The notes under the pieces were generated by a model. That model worked only from the letters and a program-made list of their open reading frames with translations, had not been told where the DNA came from and ran no database searches. A stretch of 64,000 nucleotides of DNA from positions 2,710,418 through 2,774,417 of the forward strand of contig NZ_CP021255.1 of NCBI RefSeq assembly GCF_002952055.1. Direction: 5' to 3'. The DNA comes from Desulfobulbus oralis. GTDB taxonomy: Bacteria; Desulfobacterota; Desulfobulbia; Desulfobulbales; Desulfobulbaceae. Shown here piece after piece: positions 53,284-62,085 of the stretch. The stretch's first letter is position 1; each line of letters starts with the position of its first letter. A program made the position numbers and the translations under genes.

Positions 53284-55176
53284 TCAGCAGATTTTGCCGA
53301 TCCCGGCCAGCCCCACACAGACAAAACTGTACAGGGACAGGAGGAACATGGCCGCGCACAGCAGGGGCGCCACGCTCCTGAACAGATAGGCGCGGGCATG
53401 CAGGCACAAAACGCCCAGCATACCGACAATGGGCAGCAGATAGCGGCCCTGGGGCTGAAAATCCACTGTCCAGGCATGGTAAAAATCCACCGCCATCAGG
53501 GCGCAGGCACAGATCAGGCCAAGACAGGCCAGCGTTATGCCCGGCCAGCCGCCGTGCACCAGGACCGAGACCGCCGCTGCCGCCAGGAGCAGCAGGCCCG
53601 CATACATCACCAGCCGGTAGTAGGATGGCGCGGCACTGACCGAGGTTTCACCGTACAGACCAAAGGCACTGTGAAAAGACTTGGCGCCCCAGCCGTCGAT
53701 CCACATCAAACGCGCGGCGCTCGTGCCCCGCTCCCGCATCTGCAGGTGCCCGTGCCGCTGTTCAAGAGGGGTCCCCGGATTCCACAGCTCCCCGGCATAG
53801 TGATAGCGGGCCTGCAGCAATCTGGCCTCCTTGTCAAAGCCATTGATGTACTCGTCTGTGCCGCGCACGGCGGCGAAGACGCTCAGGCCAATCAGGAGCA
53901 CCAGGGCCATACGGCGCAGCGTGCCGCGCTGGCAGGGCGTGTAGCCCCACAGCAGGCGCCAAAGCACGTAGCCGCCCAAAAAAAGAACAAAAAAGTAAAA
54001 ATTCTTCTTGATCAGGAGCAACAGCGCGAACAGGAGCCCCAGCCAGACATAGGAAAGAGGACTGGCTTTGGTTCCGTCCGCGCCCCCTGCCAGTAGCCGG
54101 TTCCAGGCCGATTCCGGACTGGCCAGCTGCCAGGCTGCCAGCATCATGACAAGGCAGGCAAAGGCCTCCGAATTGACATAGCTGAAGATGTACCAGATCT
54201 GCGGCGACAGCAGCATCGGCAGCATGAGCAGACGAAAATCGCGACAGGCCACGGCCAGCAGCAACAACAGCCCCCAGAAGGCCACATTGCAATAGCGCTC
54301 CACCATGTAGGAGGGCAGCGCCAGCGCATGGAAGAGGCGGGCGCATTTGCCCAGCAACAGATAGGCTATTTCCCCGGAGTGCAGGCGGGACACGCCGTAC
54401 ACGCTGTAGGTGTTGCGGATGTCTGGGGCGCCGACCGGCGGCGGCAGCACATGCTGCTGGAAATAATCGGCCGCACGCACATGCACCCCCTCGTCGGGGT
54501 GGACGCCAACGCGGCTGAGGGTGGCCATGCAGGCAATGAGCACAAAAACCATGGCCAGACAGACAACAATGAGCGTGTCGCCCCGCTCAAAGCAGCGTTC
54601 CAGCACCAGACCGGCCAGCAGGACGCCCACAAACACCAGGGCCAGGGGCAGCAAGGCCCCGGCCCGGGAATGGCCCCTCGTCCGGAGGGCGGACGGCAAA
54701 TCGAAAAAGAGCTGGGGATCCCTGCCGGAGGGCACCACCGTCAGCCCATCATCAGCCAGATAGAGGGCCTCGATGTCCTGCTCCCCCGAAACGAGACGGG
54801 AAAGGCCCTCGCGGCCGGCCAGATGAATGGGGGCATAGCCGTCCTGCGTCAGGGTGATGGAACGGATGCTCACCCGGCTGCGTTCCTCTTCGCTGGGATC
54901 GATGCGCAGAAGCGCCACCTTGGACAGATCGGTCAGCTTGAATCTGTACAAGTGCTTTTCAGGCCTGAGAAGCAGCCGCCGGGAATGACGCTCGCTCCAG
55001 ACGCTTTCCGGATCCTGACCAAGCCAGTAGATTTTGAAACAGGCCGGCGCCTCGACCTGCACATTGAGCTCGACGCTCGCCTGGCGCTCCGCCAGCACAT
55101 GGTAGAGAACGGCGCAGCCCAGGGCGAAGAGCGCCAGCCACAAAAGATGCAGCTTGCGACCCGCCCGTGGCTGCAT
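53284..55176 (-). CDS. DUF2142-like polytopic membrane protein with N-terminal beta-sandwich module
   Basis: A 630-aa inner-membrane protein with about twelve helices. Residues 30-165 after the first helix form a periplasmic beta-rich module (KVALLRIDPSEEERSRV, LTVVPSGRDPQLFFDLP). A GT39/DUF2142-like core follows, with the acidic loop motif SRVGVHPDEGVHVRAADYF near residues 223-241. Such proteins use polyprenyl-phosphate sugars or polymerise repeats. The ATG at 55176 overlaps the upstream stop (TGATG). It is a candidate polymerase or lipid-sugar-dependent glycosyltransferase for the locus; assignment is inferential. Confidence 0.78.
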   Translation of the reverse strand: MQPRAGRKLHLLWLALFALGCAVLYHVLAERQASVELNVQVEAPACFKIYWLGQDPESVWSERHSRRLLLRPEKHLYRFKLTDLSKVALLRIDPSEEERSRVSIRSITLTQDGYAPIHLAGREGLSRLVSGEQDIEALYLADDGLTVVPSGRDPQLFFDLPSALRTRGHSRAGALLPLALVFVGVLLAGLVLERCFERGDTLIVVCLAMVFVLIACMATLSRVGVHPDEGVHVRAADYFQQHVLPPPVGAPDIRNTYSVYGVSRLHSGEIAYLLLGKCARLFHALALPSYMVERYCNVAFWGLLLLLAVACRDFRLLMLPMLLSPQIWYIFSYVNSEAFACLVMMLAAWQLASPESAWNRLLAGGADGTKASPLSYVWLGLLFALLLLIKKNFYFFVLFLGGYVLWRLLWGYTPCQRGTLRRMALVLLIGLSVFAAVRGTDEYINGFDKEARLLQARYHYAGELWNPGTPLEQRHGHLQMRERGTSAARLMWIDGWGAKSFHSAFGLYGETSVSAAPSYYRLVMYAGLLLLAAAAVSVLVHGGWPGITLACLGLICACALMAVDFYHAWTVDFQPQGRYLLPIVGMLGVLCLHARAYLFRSVAPLLCAAMFLLSLYSFVCVGLAGIGKIC

Positions 55177-55439
55177 CACGCCTCCCTCCCGGCGGCAGGC
55201 TGCCCTTTCTTCCGCAGGCGGGCATACAGACGGGTCAGAGCCGCCTCATGGGGAATCAGCAGGGCAAAGAGCGGCCTGCCGTAGTGCAGCAGGGTCAGCA
55301 CCGCCAACTGCCGGCACCGGGTGAAGCCGGCGAAGGAGCCCAGCGGCAGCAGACGATTCAAGGCGTAACAGCGGAAAATTCTGAAGATCTCCCGCTCCTC
55401 CATGTCAAAACCCCTGGTGCTTATCGGTCGCTCCCGCAT
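55176..55439 (-). CDS. Small protein of unknown function in the polysaccharide operon
   Basis: An 87-aa basic protein (RDFDMEER-like opening with EEREIFRIFRCYALNRLL, then RCRQLAVLTLLHYGRPLFAL and a Lys/Arg end). One moderately hydrophobic helix lies near residues 46-64. Three tandem ATG codons overlap the upstream HAD gene's stop; the third (55439) has GGAGG at best spacing. I do not recognise the family. Its location between overlapping genes makes it likely real. Confidence 0.6.
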   Translation of the reverse strand: MRERPISTRGFDMEEREIFRIFRCYALNRLLPLGSFAGFTRCRQLAVLTLLHYGRPLFALLIPHEAALTRLYARLRKKGQPAAGREA

Positions 55440-55441
55440 CA

Positions 55442-57499
55442 TCATTCCTCCCGCAGTCGGTGGCGGATGCCCTGCACAAAATACTTCAGGCGCAGGAAGG
55501 GCCTGCAATACAGGGCGGCCGCACTCCGGTCCCACAGTTGCAGGTCAGCCCTCGTATGCCTTTTGACGGGCTGGTGCTGCCCGTAAAAATCGTCCAGATG
55601 GTGGCGGTTTCTGATCGCCACCACTTCCCGGGTTTTGGGGAAGGCCAGCCGGCTGACCATGAGGTAGTTGAGCCAGGGCTTGAGATCTTTCAGCGTCCAG
55701 CCCAGTACGGCCGCGGCCGGGGCATAGCGCCGCACACCATCCAGGATGCCTTCCTGCAGGGGCGCGTAGTAGGCGTCCTGCTCCTGCTCCGCCCGCCCGG
55801 TTTTGTCCTCGGTCGTACGGAAGAGGAGTTCGTAGCCGGCCCCCTTCAGGGCATAGGCGTTCAGGGTGGGAGAGGGCGCGCGGCAGGCCTCTTCAAAGAG
55901 ATCCCGGGCGTAGAGGATGCTGGACCCGGCCAGATCGAAGCGGTCGCGGTCATAGAGCAGCCCCCGCAGGCTGTTCTTCGCTTCCTCGGGGAAAACAATG
56001 CCCCGGGTCGCGGCCAGCACATAACCCCGGCAGGCGGGCACGTCGGGACGATGCTTCACCGCGTCAAAGAGAAAACGCTGGATGGTGCCCATCCAGCCGA
56101 TGTCGACCAGCGCCACGGAGGACTCCGCAAAAAAGCCCTCAGCCTCCAGGTAGCGCTGCAGGGCCAGATTGCTGTCTGCGGTCTGCCGCTTCACCTCCTC
56201 CTGAAAGAGGGGATCGCGGAAGAGCAGGTTGAAGCGCCTGCGGTTTTCCAGGGCATAGCCCTTGTGCTTGTCGGAAAGCACCGTGTCTTCGGCCAGACCC
56301 TGGCGGGCCAGATGGGGCGCGAAGGGCGCGGGATCCAGCGCAAAGACCCGGCAAAGGTCGCGGAAATCCCGGTTGCCGGCAGGCAGAAACACGATGTCCG
56401 CGCTGCTCTGCACCATGCCCTGATGGGCACAACTGGCCCCGGCAAGCGCCATGCGGCTGACGTAGAGATAGGATGCCCTGGGCAGAGCCACTGCCGGATG
56501 CAGCACCGGCGCGAGCAGATGCCAGATCTTTTCCAGAAGCCAGCCTTCCCGGGAAAAAAAGTAGAGCCTGCCGATGCCGCTCTTCAGGCACTCCTCCAGC
56601 ACGCCCTGCACAAAGGCCGCCAGCAGCGGGGCTAGGACCAGAAAGCCGTAGCGGTACAGAAAGGGCCTGGGCACATTTTCCGCCTCCAGGGGCAGGCACA
56701 GTTGCTGCAGATCGCGGCCGCGCCAGAAGGGCTGCCCCAGCGAGTATTTGTAATAGCGCTTTTCCAGCGACTTGCGCTGCTTCTCCCCCGCATCCCTGAG
56801 CACCAGGGCCCGCAGGCCAAATTCCGCCGGCTTGAGCCCGTCGGAGTGGGGATTGTCGCCAATATGCAGCCAGGCGGCGCGATCAAGGCCGTATTGCTCC
56901 TGCACGAGCTGGAAGGCCTTGCCGGAAGCCTTGGCCAGAAAGCTGTCCGCAGAGGAGATGACGCTGTCCACGGCGTCCAGGAAGCCCGCCCCTTCGATCA
57001 GCCGCCGCAGGTGCTCTGCCGGCAGATAGACGTCGGAGAGCACCAGAATTTTCCTGCCCGCCGCATGCATCCGCCGCAGCCACTCCACCAGTCCGGCCCG
57101 GGGCACCAGCATGGCGGCCTCCATGTCCAGCTCGTATCCGGTCACTTCGGCAAGCAGGGCCGTGACGTCCTGGCCCGGAAAGAGCTGCCGCAGGAGCTGC
57201 GTCATGAAATCCGGGTAACGGGCCTCCTGATCGGCGAAGCGGCGGCCGGTGGCCTCGCGCTGCTCCCGCTCCGCCCTGTCGCGCAGATCCTGCACCTCTT
57301 CCCAACTGACCACCCGGCCCAGGGCGGCCAGCTTTTCCGCAATGAAGCGGGCCGTCGCCGGTTTGACCAGATCCGGGTCATGGGTCCGGCGAATGAGCAG
57401 GGTGTCGAAAAGGTCGAAGGAAATGGCCGTGCAGGTCCGGGCGGCCTCCTCGGCTGCGGCCAGCAGTTCCCCTATGCTGTAACAGGTTTTCCAGCTCAT
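55442..57499 (-). CDS. HAD-superfamily protein (COG5610-like) with large C-terminal domain
   Basis: A 685-aa cytoplasmic protein. Residues 20-245 form a HAD hydrolase domain: motif I AISFDLFDTLLIRR, motif II ILVLSDVYLP (Ser/Thr), and motif III-IV AWLHIGDNPHSDGLKPAEFG. The 400-residue remainder (YFFSREGWLLEKIW, VALVDIGWMGTIQRFLFDAV) is a domain seen in polysaccharide-locus proteins, of uncertain function. The ATG at 57499 is chosen over a TTG 30 bases upstream. Phosphosugar phosphatase activity is possible. Confidence 0.8.
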   Translation of the reverse strand: MSWKTCYSIGELLAAAEEAARTCTAISFDLFDTLLIRRTHDPDLVKPATARFIAEKLAALGRVVSWEEVQDLRDRAEREQREATGRRFADQEARYPDFMTQLLRQLFPGQDVTALLAEVTGYELDMEAAMLVPRAGLVEWLRRMHAAGRKILVLSDVYLPAEHLRRLIEGAGFLDAVDSVISSADSFLAKASGKAFQLVQEQYGLDRAAWLHIGDNPHSDGLKPAEFGLRALVLRDAGEKQRKSLEKRYYKYSLGQPFWRGRDLQQLCLPLEAENVPRPFLYRYGFLVLAPLLAAFVQGVLEECLKSGIGRLYFFSREGWLLEKIWHLLAPVLHPAVALPRASYLYVSRMALAGASCAHQGMVQSSADIVFLPAGNRDFRDLCRVFALDPAPFAPHLARQGLAEDTVLSDKHKGYALENRRRFNLLFRDPLFQEEVKRQTADSNLALQRYLEAEGFFAESSVALVDIGWMGTIQRFLFDAVKHRPDVPACRGYVLAATRGIVFPEEAKNSLRGLLYDRDRFDLAGSSILYARDLFEEACRAPSPTLNAYALKGAGYELLFRTTEDKTGRAEQEQDAYYAPLQEGILDGVRRYAPAAAVLGWTLKDLKPWLNYLMVSRLAFPKTREVVAIRNRHHLDDFYGQHQPVKRHTRADLQLWDRSAAALYCRPFLRLKYFVQGIRHRLREE

Positions 57500-57552
57500 G
57501 GACTTTTCAGCAGGCAATCGGCATGACAAGAAAGTATGGGCAGAGATCGCAT

Positions 57553-58467
57553 TCAGCGCCGCAGTTTCTCCCGCAGGCGGCGGCCGCAGCTTTTCAGCAG
57601 ATTGCCGGCCTGCACGCGGATGCCCGGCAGGGGCGCGCCATCCCGGCGCAGGCGTTCCTGCAGCAGTTCCCGCTCCAGTTCCACCAGACGGCCCGTGCCG
57701 GCATCGACCAGGGGCTGCAGTTCTTCCGGCATCCGGGCCAGAAGATACTTGCGGATCACGGCCTGATCCTGCTCGCGGCCGCTTATGGCCGCCTCGCTGA
57801 TGGTGTTGCTCTGGTGAATGCGGTAGCAGAGCAGCGGCGCGTCGTGCAAAAAGCGCACCTGACCGGGCAGGGCCAGAAGAGCGCGGAACATATAGTCATA
57901 ATCGTGCAGATAGCGCAACGGACAAAACTGTCCCACCCGCTGCACCGCGGCCCGGGTCAGAAACAGGTTCGAGGTGGTGACCAGGACATTGCGCTGCAGG
58001 AAGGTGGTGTAGAGATCGCCGCAGTCGGTAAAGCGGCGCAGACCATCCTCATACCAGCGGTTCCACCACAGTTCGGGATCTGTCAGCTCTCTGCCGTCGT
58101 CATCGATGAGCCGCACTCTGGTAAAGAGGCACTGGGCGCCGCTCTCCTCCTGTGCGGCCAGCAGGCATTCGAGGCGCGTCCGGGCAAAGATGTCGTCGGA
58201 GTTGAGAATGGCGACAAACTCGCCCCGGGCCAGGGCCAGACCATTGTTGAGGGCATTGTAGGCATCCTGGTTTTCCTCATACACGTAGCGCAGCCGCGGA
58301 TCGGCATAGCTCTTGATGACCCTGGCCGTCGCGTCGGTGGAGCCATCGTCGACAACGATCAGTTCGATATTGGCATGGCTCTGCTGCAACACGCTTTCTA
58401 TGGCCGGGCCGACAAAGCGCTCGTGATTGTAGGCCGGGATGATGACGGAAACCAGGGAGCTCTTCAC
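57553..58467 (-). CDS. Family 2 glycosyltransferase
   Basis: A 304-aa GT2 enzyme. SVIIPAYNHERFVGPAIESV, LIVVDDGSTDATARVI and VAILNSDDIFARTRLECLLA (DxD-type NSDD) define the GT-A nucleotide-sugar site. HDYDYMFRALLAL contains the acidic catalytic region. The start is most likely the GTG at 58467, preceded by GAGG; a TTG at 58530 would overlap the upstream gene's region. The C-terminal region is Arg/Glu-rich and possibly coiled. Confidence 0.9.
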   Translation of the reverse strand: MKSSLVSVIIPAYNHERFVGPAIESVLQQSHANIELIVVDDGSTDATARVIKSYADPRLRYVYEENQDAYNALNNGLALARGEFVAILNSDDIFARTRLECLLAAQEESGAQCLFTRVRLIDDDGRELTDPELWWNRWYEDGLRRFTDCGDLYTTFLQRNVLVTTSNLFLTRAAVQRVGQFCPLRYLHDYDYMFRALLALPGQVRFLHDAPLLCYRIHQSNTISEAAISGREQDQAVIRKYLLARMPEELQPLVDAGTGRLVELERELLQERLRRDGAPLPGIRVQAGNLLKSCGRRLREKLRR

Positions 58468-58504
58468 GGTTGGCTGCACCTCGGGGGCAAATCGGCTGCC
58501 CTGC

Positions 58505-60262
58505 CTAGCGGCGGACAAAGGGCCGTTCAATATAGGTATAAGTCAGGGCCGCAACGATATAGGTCAGGATGCCCACAACGGTGAACTTGGCATATCCCGA
58601 CAGCGCCATATGGTTGAACAGGCTGGCGTTCGCCGCCTTCACCGCCTGCAGGATCAGGGGATGCAGCAGATAGAAGCTGAAGCTGACCACGCCCAGGGCC
58701 CTGAGCGGCAGACAGCCCACCACCGCGGAAAAACGCGAGTTGCCGGCAAAAACCGCGAGCAGAATGAGCAGGCCCGACAGCAGGCTGAAGGCGCCCGGAT
58801 ACAGCCTGGGGTTGAAGCCCCAGGGCGCCAGCAGATCATTTGCCGACAGGGCCAGCAGGGCGACATACAACAGCAGGCCTGCTGCGGAAAAACGCCTCCA
58901 TGGGGCCCGCCCGCCCTTCTCCTGCTCCAGACGCTCTGCCAGCAGACTGCTCAGATAGGCAAAGGCGGAGCCGCAGAAAAAGGCGCCCAGTTTGGGCGGC
59001 AGACTCGAATTTTCGCCGTACAGGGAGATCACATGCACGGTCAGGTAGCGAAAGGCGATAAAGCTCAGTTCCAGCAGAAACAGGGCTGCCAGTGCTTTGG
59101 GTCCGGCAAAACGGCAGGTCACAACAAGCAGCGCCAGAAAAAGACTCCAGAAGACGTAGTCGAACATGGAGGCAGAGCCAGGACGCGCTCCGGGCAGGCA
59201 GCAGGCAAAGGCCATCATGCCCAGGAGCGGCAGCAGGGCCCAGGTCTTTTGGCGGGCGAAACAGGCCAGACCAATGACCAGCATGGCAAAGGGCAGCCAG
59301 AAATAGAAAAACAACTCCTGGGGCACGGTCCACAAAACCCCGTCGGCCTGCACCAGATAGTAGTGACGGAAGGCCTCCACCACCCGGCCGCGGAAGAGAA
59401 ACAGCACGGTGACGACCACATAGAACATGGGCAGCACCCGGCGCAGACGGCGGGCTATGTAGTTGCTCATGTAGTCAAAGGACAGCGCGCGCTTTGGCTC
59501 CTGCACAAAGGGCAGGGTCAGCAGAAAGCCGCTCAGGGTGAAAAACCAGAGAATGCCCAGCCAGCCGGTGCCCTTGAAGACGCCGGTGTGCTCGCCGAGC
59601 ACGGTGAGGGCGGCCAGCCCCCGCATGCCGTCCAGGGCGCCGTAGTTGGTGCCGCTCGAGGAGACTTTGCCGGCAATGTCGCGGAAGGCCGGAAAGTCCC
59701 GAAAATGAAATCTGGTCAGCAGCAGATAGAAGATGAAGCTGTGCGCGAGCGGCAAAATCCAGCCGATAAAAAAGTTGCGGGTCTGCAGCGGCGGGAGGAG
59801 CGTGAGAAAGGGATCGGAACCCTGGGTGGCCAGGACCAGCGCATCGCCCTCCAGCCTGACGCTGGCGATGTCCGCATTGGGCCGGAAGGCCCTCTGGATG
59901 GCCGGCGCGTCAAAGGTGACGGGCCCGCCGAAATGGCTGAGAAAGGTGAGGCTGTAGAGCCGGACCGTGCCGGCATGCTGGCCCAGATCGAGCCGGACCT
60001 GCCGGGCCAGATGGTCGTACATCGGCAATTTGAGCGTGACCCGCCGACCGGCCCCGTAGTCCAGGCCGCCCACCAGCTCGTAGTCCTGCAGCCGGGCATG
60101 CGGCGAGGCAAACAGCTCCAGCCGGTCTTCGTGGTCCAGCTCCGCATCCACGATCATCTGCGAAAAGCTGGATAAAACGAGGGCATGGGTCAGCAGCTTG
60201 AAGACTGCAAAGCAGCACAGAAGCGCGGCAAAAACGGACACGGATTTAAGGCGCTGGGACAT
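58505..60262 (-). CDS. Acyltransferase 3 (OafA-like) with periplasmic beta-sandwich insertion
   Basis: A 585-aa inner-membrane protein. One helix (residues 8-33) is followed by a periplasmic module (residues 40-165; VRLDLGQHAGTVRLYSLTF, EGDALVLATQGSDPFLTLLP). The Acyl_transf_3 core begins with LDGMRGLAALTVLGEHTG (His) and WFFTLSGFLLTLPFV, with YIARRLRRVLPMFYV; it has about ten helices. It probably O-acetylates the polysaccharide. The same type of module is attached to the DUF2142-like protein. It ends 37 bases before the next glycosyltransferase start. Confidence 0.9.
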   Translation of the reverse strand: MSQRLKSVSVFAALLCCFAVFKLLTHALVLSSFSQMIVDAELDHEDRLELFASPHARLQDYELVGGLDYGAGRRVTLKLPMYDHLARQVRLDLGQHAGTVRLYSLTFLSHFGGPVTFDAPAIQRAFRPNADIASVRLEGDALVLATQGSDPFLTLLPPLQTRNFFIGWILPLAHSFIFYLLLTRFHFRDFPAFRDIAGKVSSSGTNYGALDGMRGLAALTVLGEHTGVFKGTGWLGILWFFTLSGFLLTLPFVQEPKRALSFDYMSNYIARRLRRVLPMFYVVVTVLFLFRGRVVEAFRHYYLVQADGVLWTVPQELFFYFWLPFAMLVIGLACFARQKTWALLPLLGMMAFACCLPGARPGSASMFDYVFWSLFLALLVVTCRFAGPKALAALFLLELSFIAFRYLTVHVISLYGENSSLPPKLGAFFCGSAFAYLSSLLAERLEQEKGGRAPWRRFSAAGLLLYVALLALSANDLLAPWGFNPRLYPGAFSLLSGLLILLAVFAGNSRFSAVVGCLPLRALGVVSFSFYLLHPLILQAVKAANASLFNHMALSGYAKFTVVGILTYIVAALTYTYIERPFVRR

Positions 60263-60343
60263 GGGCTTAGGGCTGTTAAGAAAATCGGTTCGGTACGCTG
60301 TTTACAATCAGAGCCAAAGACGCGGGCAGCAGGCCGCCTCCTG

Positions 60344-60832
60344 TTACATGTCCACCAAAAGGATCTCCCCGCTGCTCATGCCGTCCTGCCGGCGATAGCG
60401 AGAAAGCTCACGCCGCAGCTCTTCCAGCAGCATGCGTTCTTCCTGCTCATCCGGCCCCAGCTCTTCCATGAGATCCAGAATATCCAGTTCGAGTGAATGC
60501 GCGGAATAGCCCTCCATGACCACCAGCAGAAAGCGCGCCGCTGCGATTTCCACCAGCCTGAGCCCAGGCAACCTCTGCAAACAGGGACAGGGACCAATGA
60601 TGATCAAACCGCAGCCATCAAAGGCCCGCACGGTTTCCACCCGCCTGCCCTGCCCTCCTGAGAGACCGGCCGCCATGTCCACACATTTCACGATGGCCCT
60701 GGCCCTGTCCTGGTCAATGGCCTGCAGCGCTTCAAGGGTGCGAAGCGGCAGGGTGACCGTGACCGGCGTGCTGGCCTCCTCAAATTTGGGCGGTCTGCCG
60801 ACTGGCTGTTTTCGCACTTTCTTCGAGCCCAT
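60344..60832 (-). CDS. Putative ribbon-helix-helix/AT-hook regulator
   Basis: A 162-aa protein that opens with a basic AT-hook-like RKQPVGRPPKF followed by a ribbon-helix-helix-like region (TPVTVTLPLRTLEALQAIDQ, RARAIVKCVDMA). The middle is hydrophobic and beta-rich (CGLIIIGPCPCL, RFLLVVMEGYSAHSLELDIL), and an acidic helical end follows. It is the first gene of the downstream polysaccharide unit, with its own promoter and candidate operator repeats, so it may control the locus and itself. The DNA-binding assignment is from pattern only. Confidence 0.65.
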   Translation of the reverse strand: MGSKKVRKQPVGRPPKFEEASTPVTVTLPLRTLEALQAIDQDRARAIVKCVDMAAGLSGGQGRRVETVRAFDGCGLIIIGPCPCLQRLPGLRLVEIAAARFLLVVMEGYSAHSLELDILDLMEELGPDEQEERMLLEELRRELSRYRRQDGMSSGEILLVDM

Positions 60833-60847
60833 GCTCAACTCTATTTC

Positions 60848-60893
60848 TACGTTAAAATTTCAGGGACTATACCCTTTTTACATTAAAAGTCAA
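60848..60893 (-). promoter_or_regulatory. Sigma70 promoter with direct repeats ahead of the regulator gene
   Basis: On the minus strand TTGACT and TATAGT are separated by 16 bases (60866-60893). Two direct copies of TACRTTAAAA on the plus strand (60848-60857 and 60879-60888) are 31 bases apart, about three helical turns. One falls in the spacer/-35 region and the other downstream of the start point. An AGGG-ACTATA-CCCT inverted repeat covers the -10 box. This is a good candidate operator. Confidence 0.65.
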
Positions 60894-61005
60894 AGAATTC
60901 CTTGCACCCCCAGGGCGTTCCAAAAAAGGCCCACCTCCGCCTGCCGAGGCAGGAGAGCCCGGTTCCGGGCACGGCGGCCGCCATGGCAGGGCCAGGCGTC
61001 TGGAC

Positions 61006-61047
61006 AAAAAAAACCCGGAAAGCTGGCGAGTCCGCTGCCTTCCGGGT
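61006..61047 (-). terminator. Rho-independent terminator after the epimerase gene
   Basis: The arms ACCCGGAA (61013-61020) and TTCCGGGT (61040-61047) form an 8-bp stem. On the minus strand it is followed by seven or eight T. It separates asnB-epimerase from the regulator-led polysaccharide unit. Confidence 0.85.
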
Positions 61048-61086
61048 GACAAACAGCAAAACGCAGGCCAGGGCCCGGCTTCCCGC

Positions 61087-62070
61087 TTACAGGTATCCTT
61101 CCGCCCGGTACCACTCGCCGGTGCGCCGCAGACCCTCGTCCAGGGAAATGGTCGGCTTGTAGCCCAGTTCCCGCTTGGCCTTGGAAATATCGAAGGCGCG
61201 GTTCTGGCGGTACCAGTCCACCCGGCGGGGGAAAATGGGCGGGGTGATTTTGAAGGGCTTGCAGAGGGTCTCGCAGATATGGCCAGCCAGAACCACGGGC
61301 CACACCGGAAAATGCGGGACCTTCACATCCACGCCCAGGGCCCGGCCGGTGCGGCGCACCAGATCCTCTATGCCCACATACTCCTCGTCCGCAATCAGAT
61401 AGGTCTGGCCATCGCCCCTGCCCGGCTCCATCACCAGGATAAAGGCGTCGATCAGGCTGTCGATGTAGAGCGGATGGTACAGGGTCTTGCCATCGCCGAA
61501 CATGGGGAAAAAGCCCTTGCTGACCCGCTTGAAGATCATAAAGAAGCGCTCCGGGTCGCCGGGGCCGTAAATGGCGGCCGGCCGGATGATCACGGCGGGC
61601 AGGCCGTTTTTATGGTACTGCATGACCAGAGGCTCGGCCTCGTACTTGGTGCGCTGATAATAGTCGGCCGGCTGTATGGGGGCCTCCTCGTTCGCCGGCG
61701 GATGGTCGACATTGCCGTGCACCCCGCAGGTGGAGCAATAGATGAAGCGCTTCACCCCGGCCTGCACGGATTCTTCCAGCATGATCCGGGTGCCGCCGAC
61801 GTTGACCTCGTCATAGTGGCTGTTGGGCACGTTCAGTTCCCGGAAGGCTGCGGCCAGATGCTGCACCACATCGACGCCCGCCATGCAGCGGCGCACCACT
61901 TCCCGGTCGGTGACGGAGCCAATGACCACCTGGGCGCCCCACTGCCGGAGTTCCTCGGTTTTCAGCCCCTCGTGATAGTCCAGCGCCACCACCTCGTGGC
62001 CCAGATCCAAAAGCCGCCGCACCAGCGCCTTGCCGGTGAAACCTGTCCCGCCTGTTACCAGAACCTTCAT
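61087..62070 (-). CDS. NAD-dependent sugar epimerase/dehydratase (extended SDR)
   Basis: A 327-aa Rossmann enzyme. The cofactor motif is VLVTGGTGFTGKALVRRLLD. The catalytic Tyr-Lys pair is in YYQRTKYEAEPLV, the active-site Ser/Thr in YCSTCGVHG, and RPAAIYGPGDPERFF follows. It resembles UDP-hexose 4-epimerase-like and 3-beta-HSD-like members. The specific nucleotide sugar is unknown. It starts 15 bases after asnB and ends at a terminator. Confidence 0.92.
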   Translation of the reverse strand: MKVLVTGGTGFTGKALVRRLLDLGHEVVALDYHEGLKTEELRQWGAQVVIGSVTDREVVRRCMAGVDVVQHLAAAFRELNVPNSHYDEVNVGGTRIMLEESVQAGVKRFIYCSTCGVHGNVDHPPANEEAPIQPADYYQRTKYEAEPLVMQYHKNGLPAVIIRPAAIYGPGDPERFFMIFKRVSKGFFPMFGDGKTLYHPLYIDSLIDAFILVMEPGRGDGQTYLIADEEYVGIEDLVRRTGRALGVDVKVPHFPVWPVVLAGHICETLCKPFKITPPIFPRRVDWYRQNRAFDISKAKRELGYKPTISLDEGLRRTGEWYRAEGYL

Positions 62071-62085
62071 GCTTGCCTCAAAATT

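Noticed and set aside
42333..60175. Many long plus-strand frames across the polysaccharide locus (for example 55460-56635 and 58439-60175)
   Set aside because: They mirror minus-strand genes that have clear domains and overlapping starts. The plus frames are Gln/His/Gly-rich, without motifs or ribosome binding sites.
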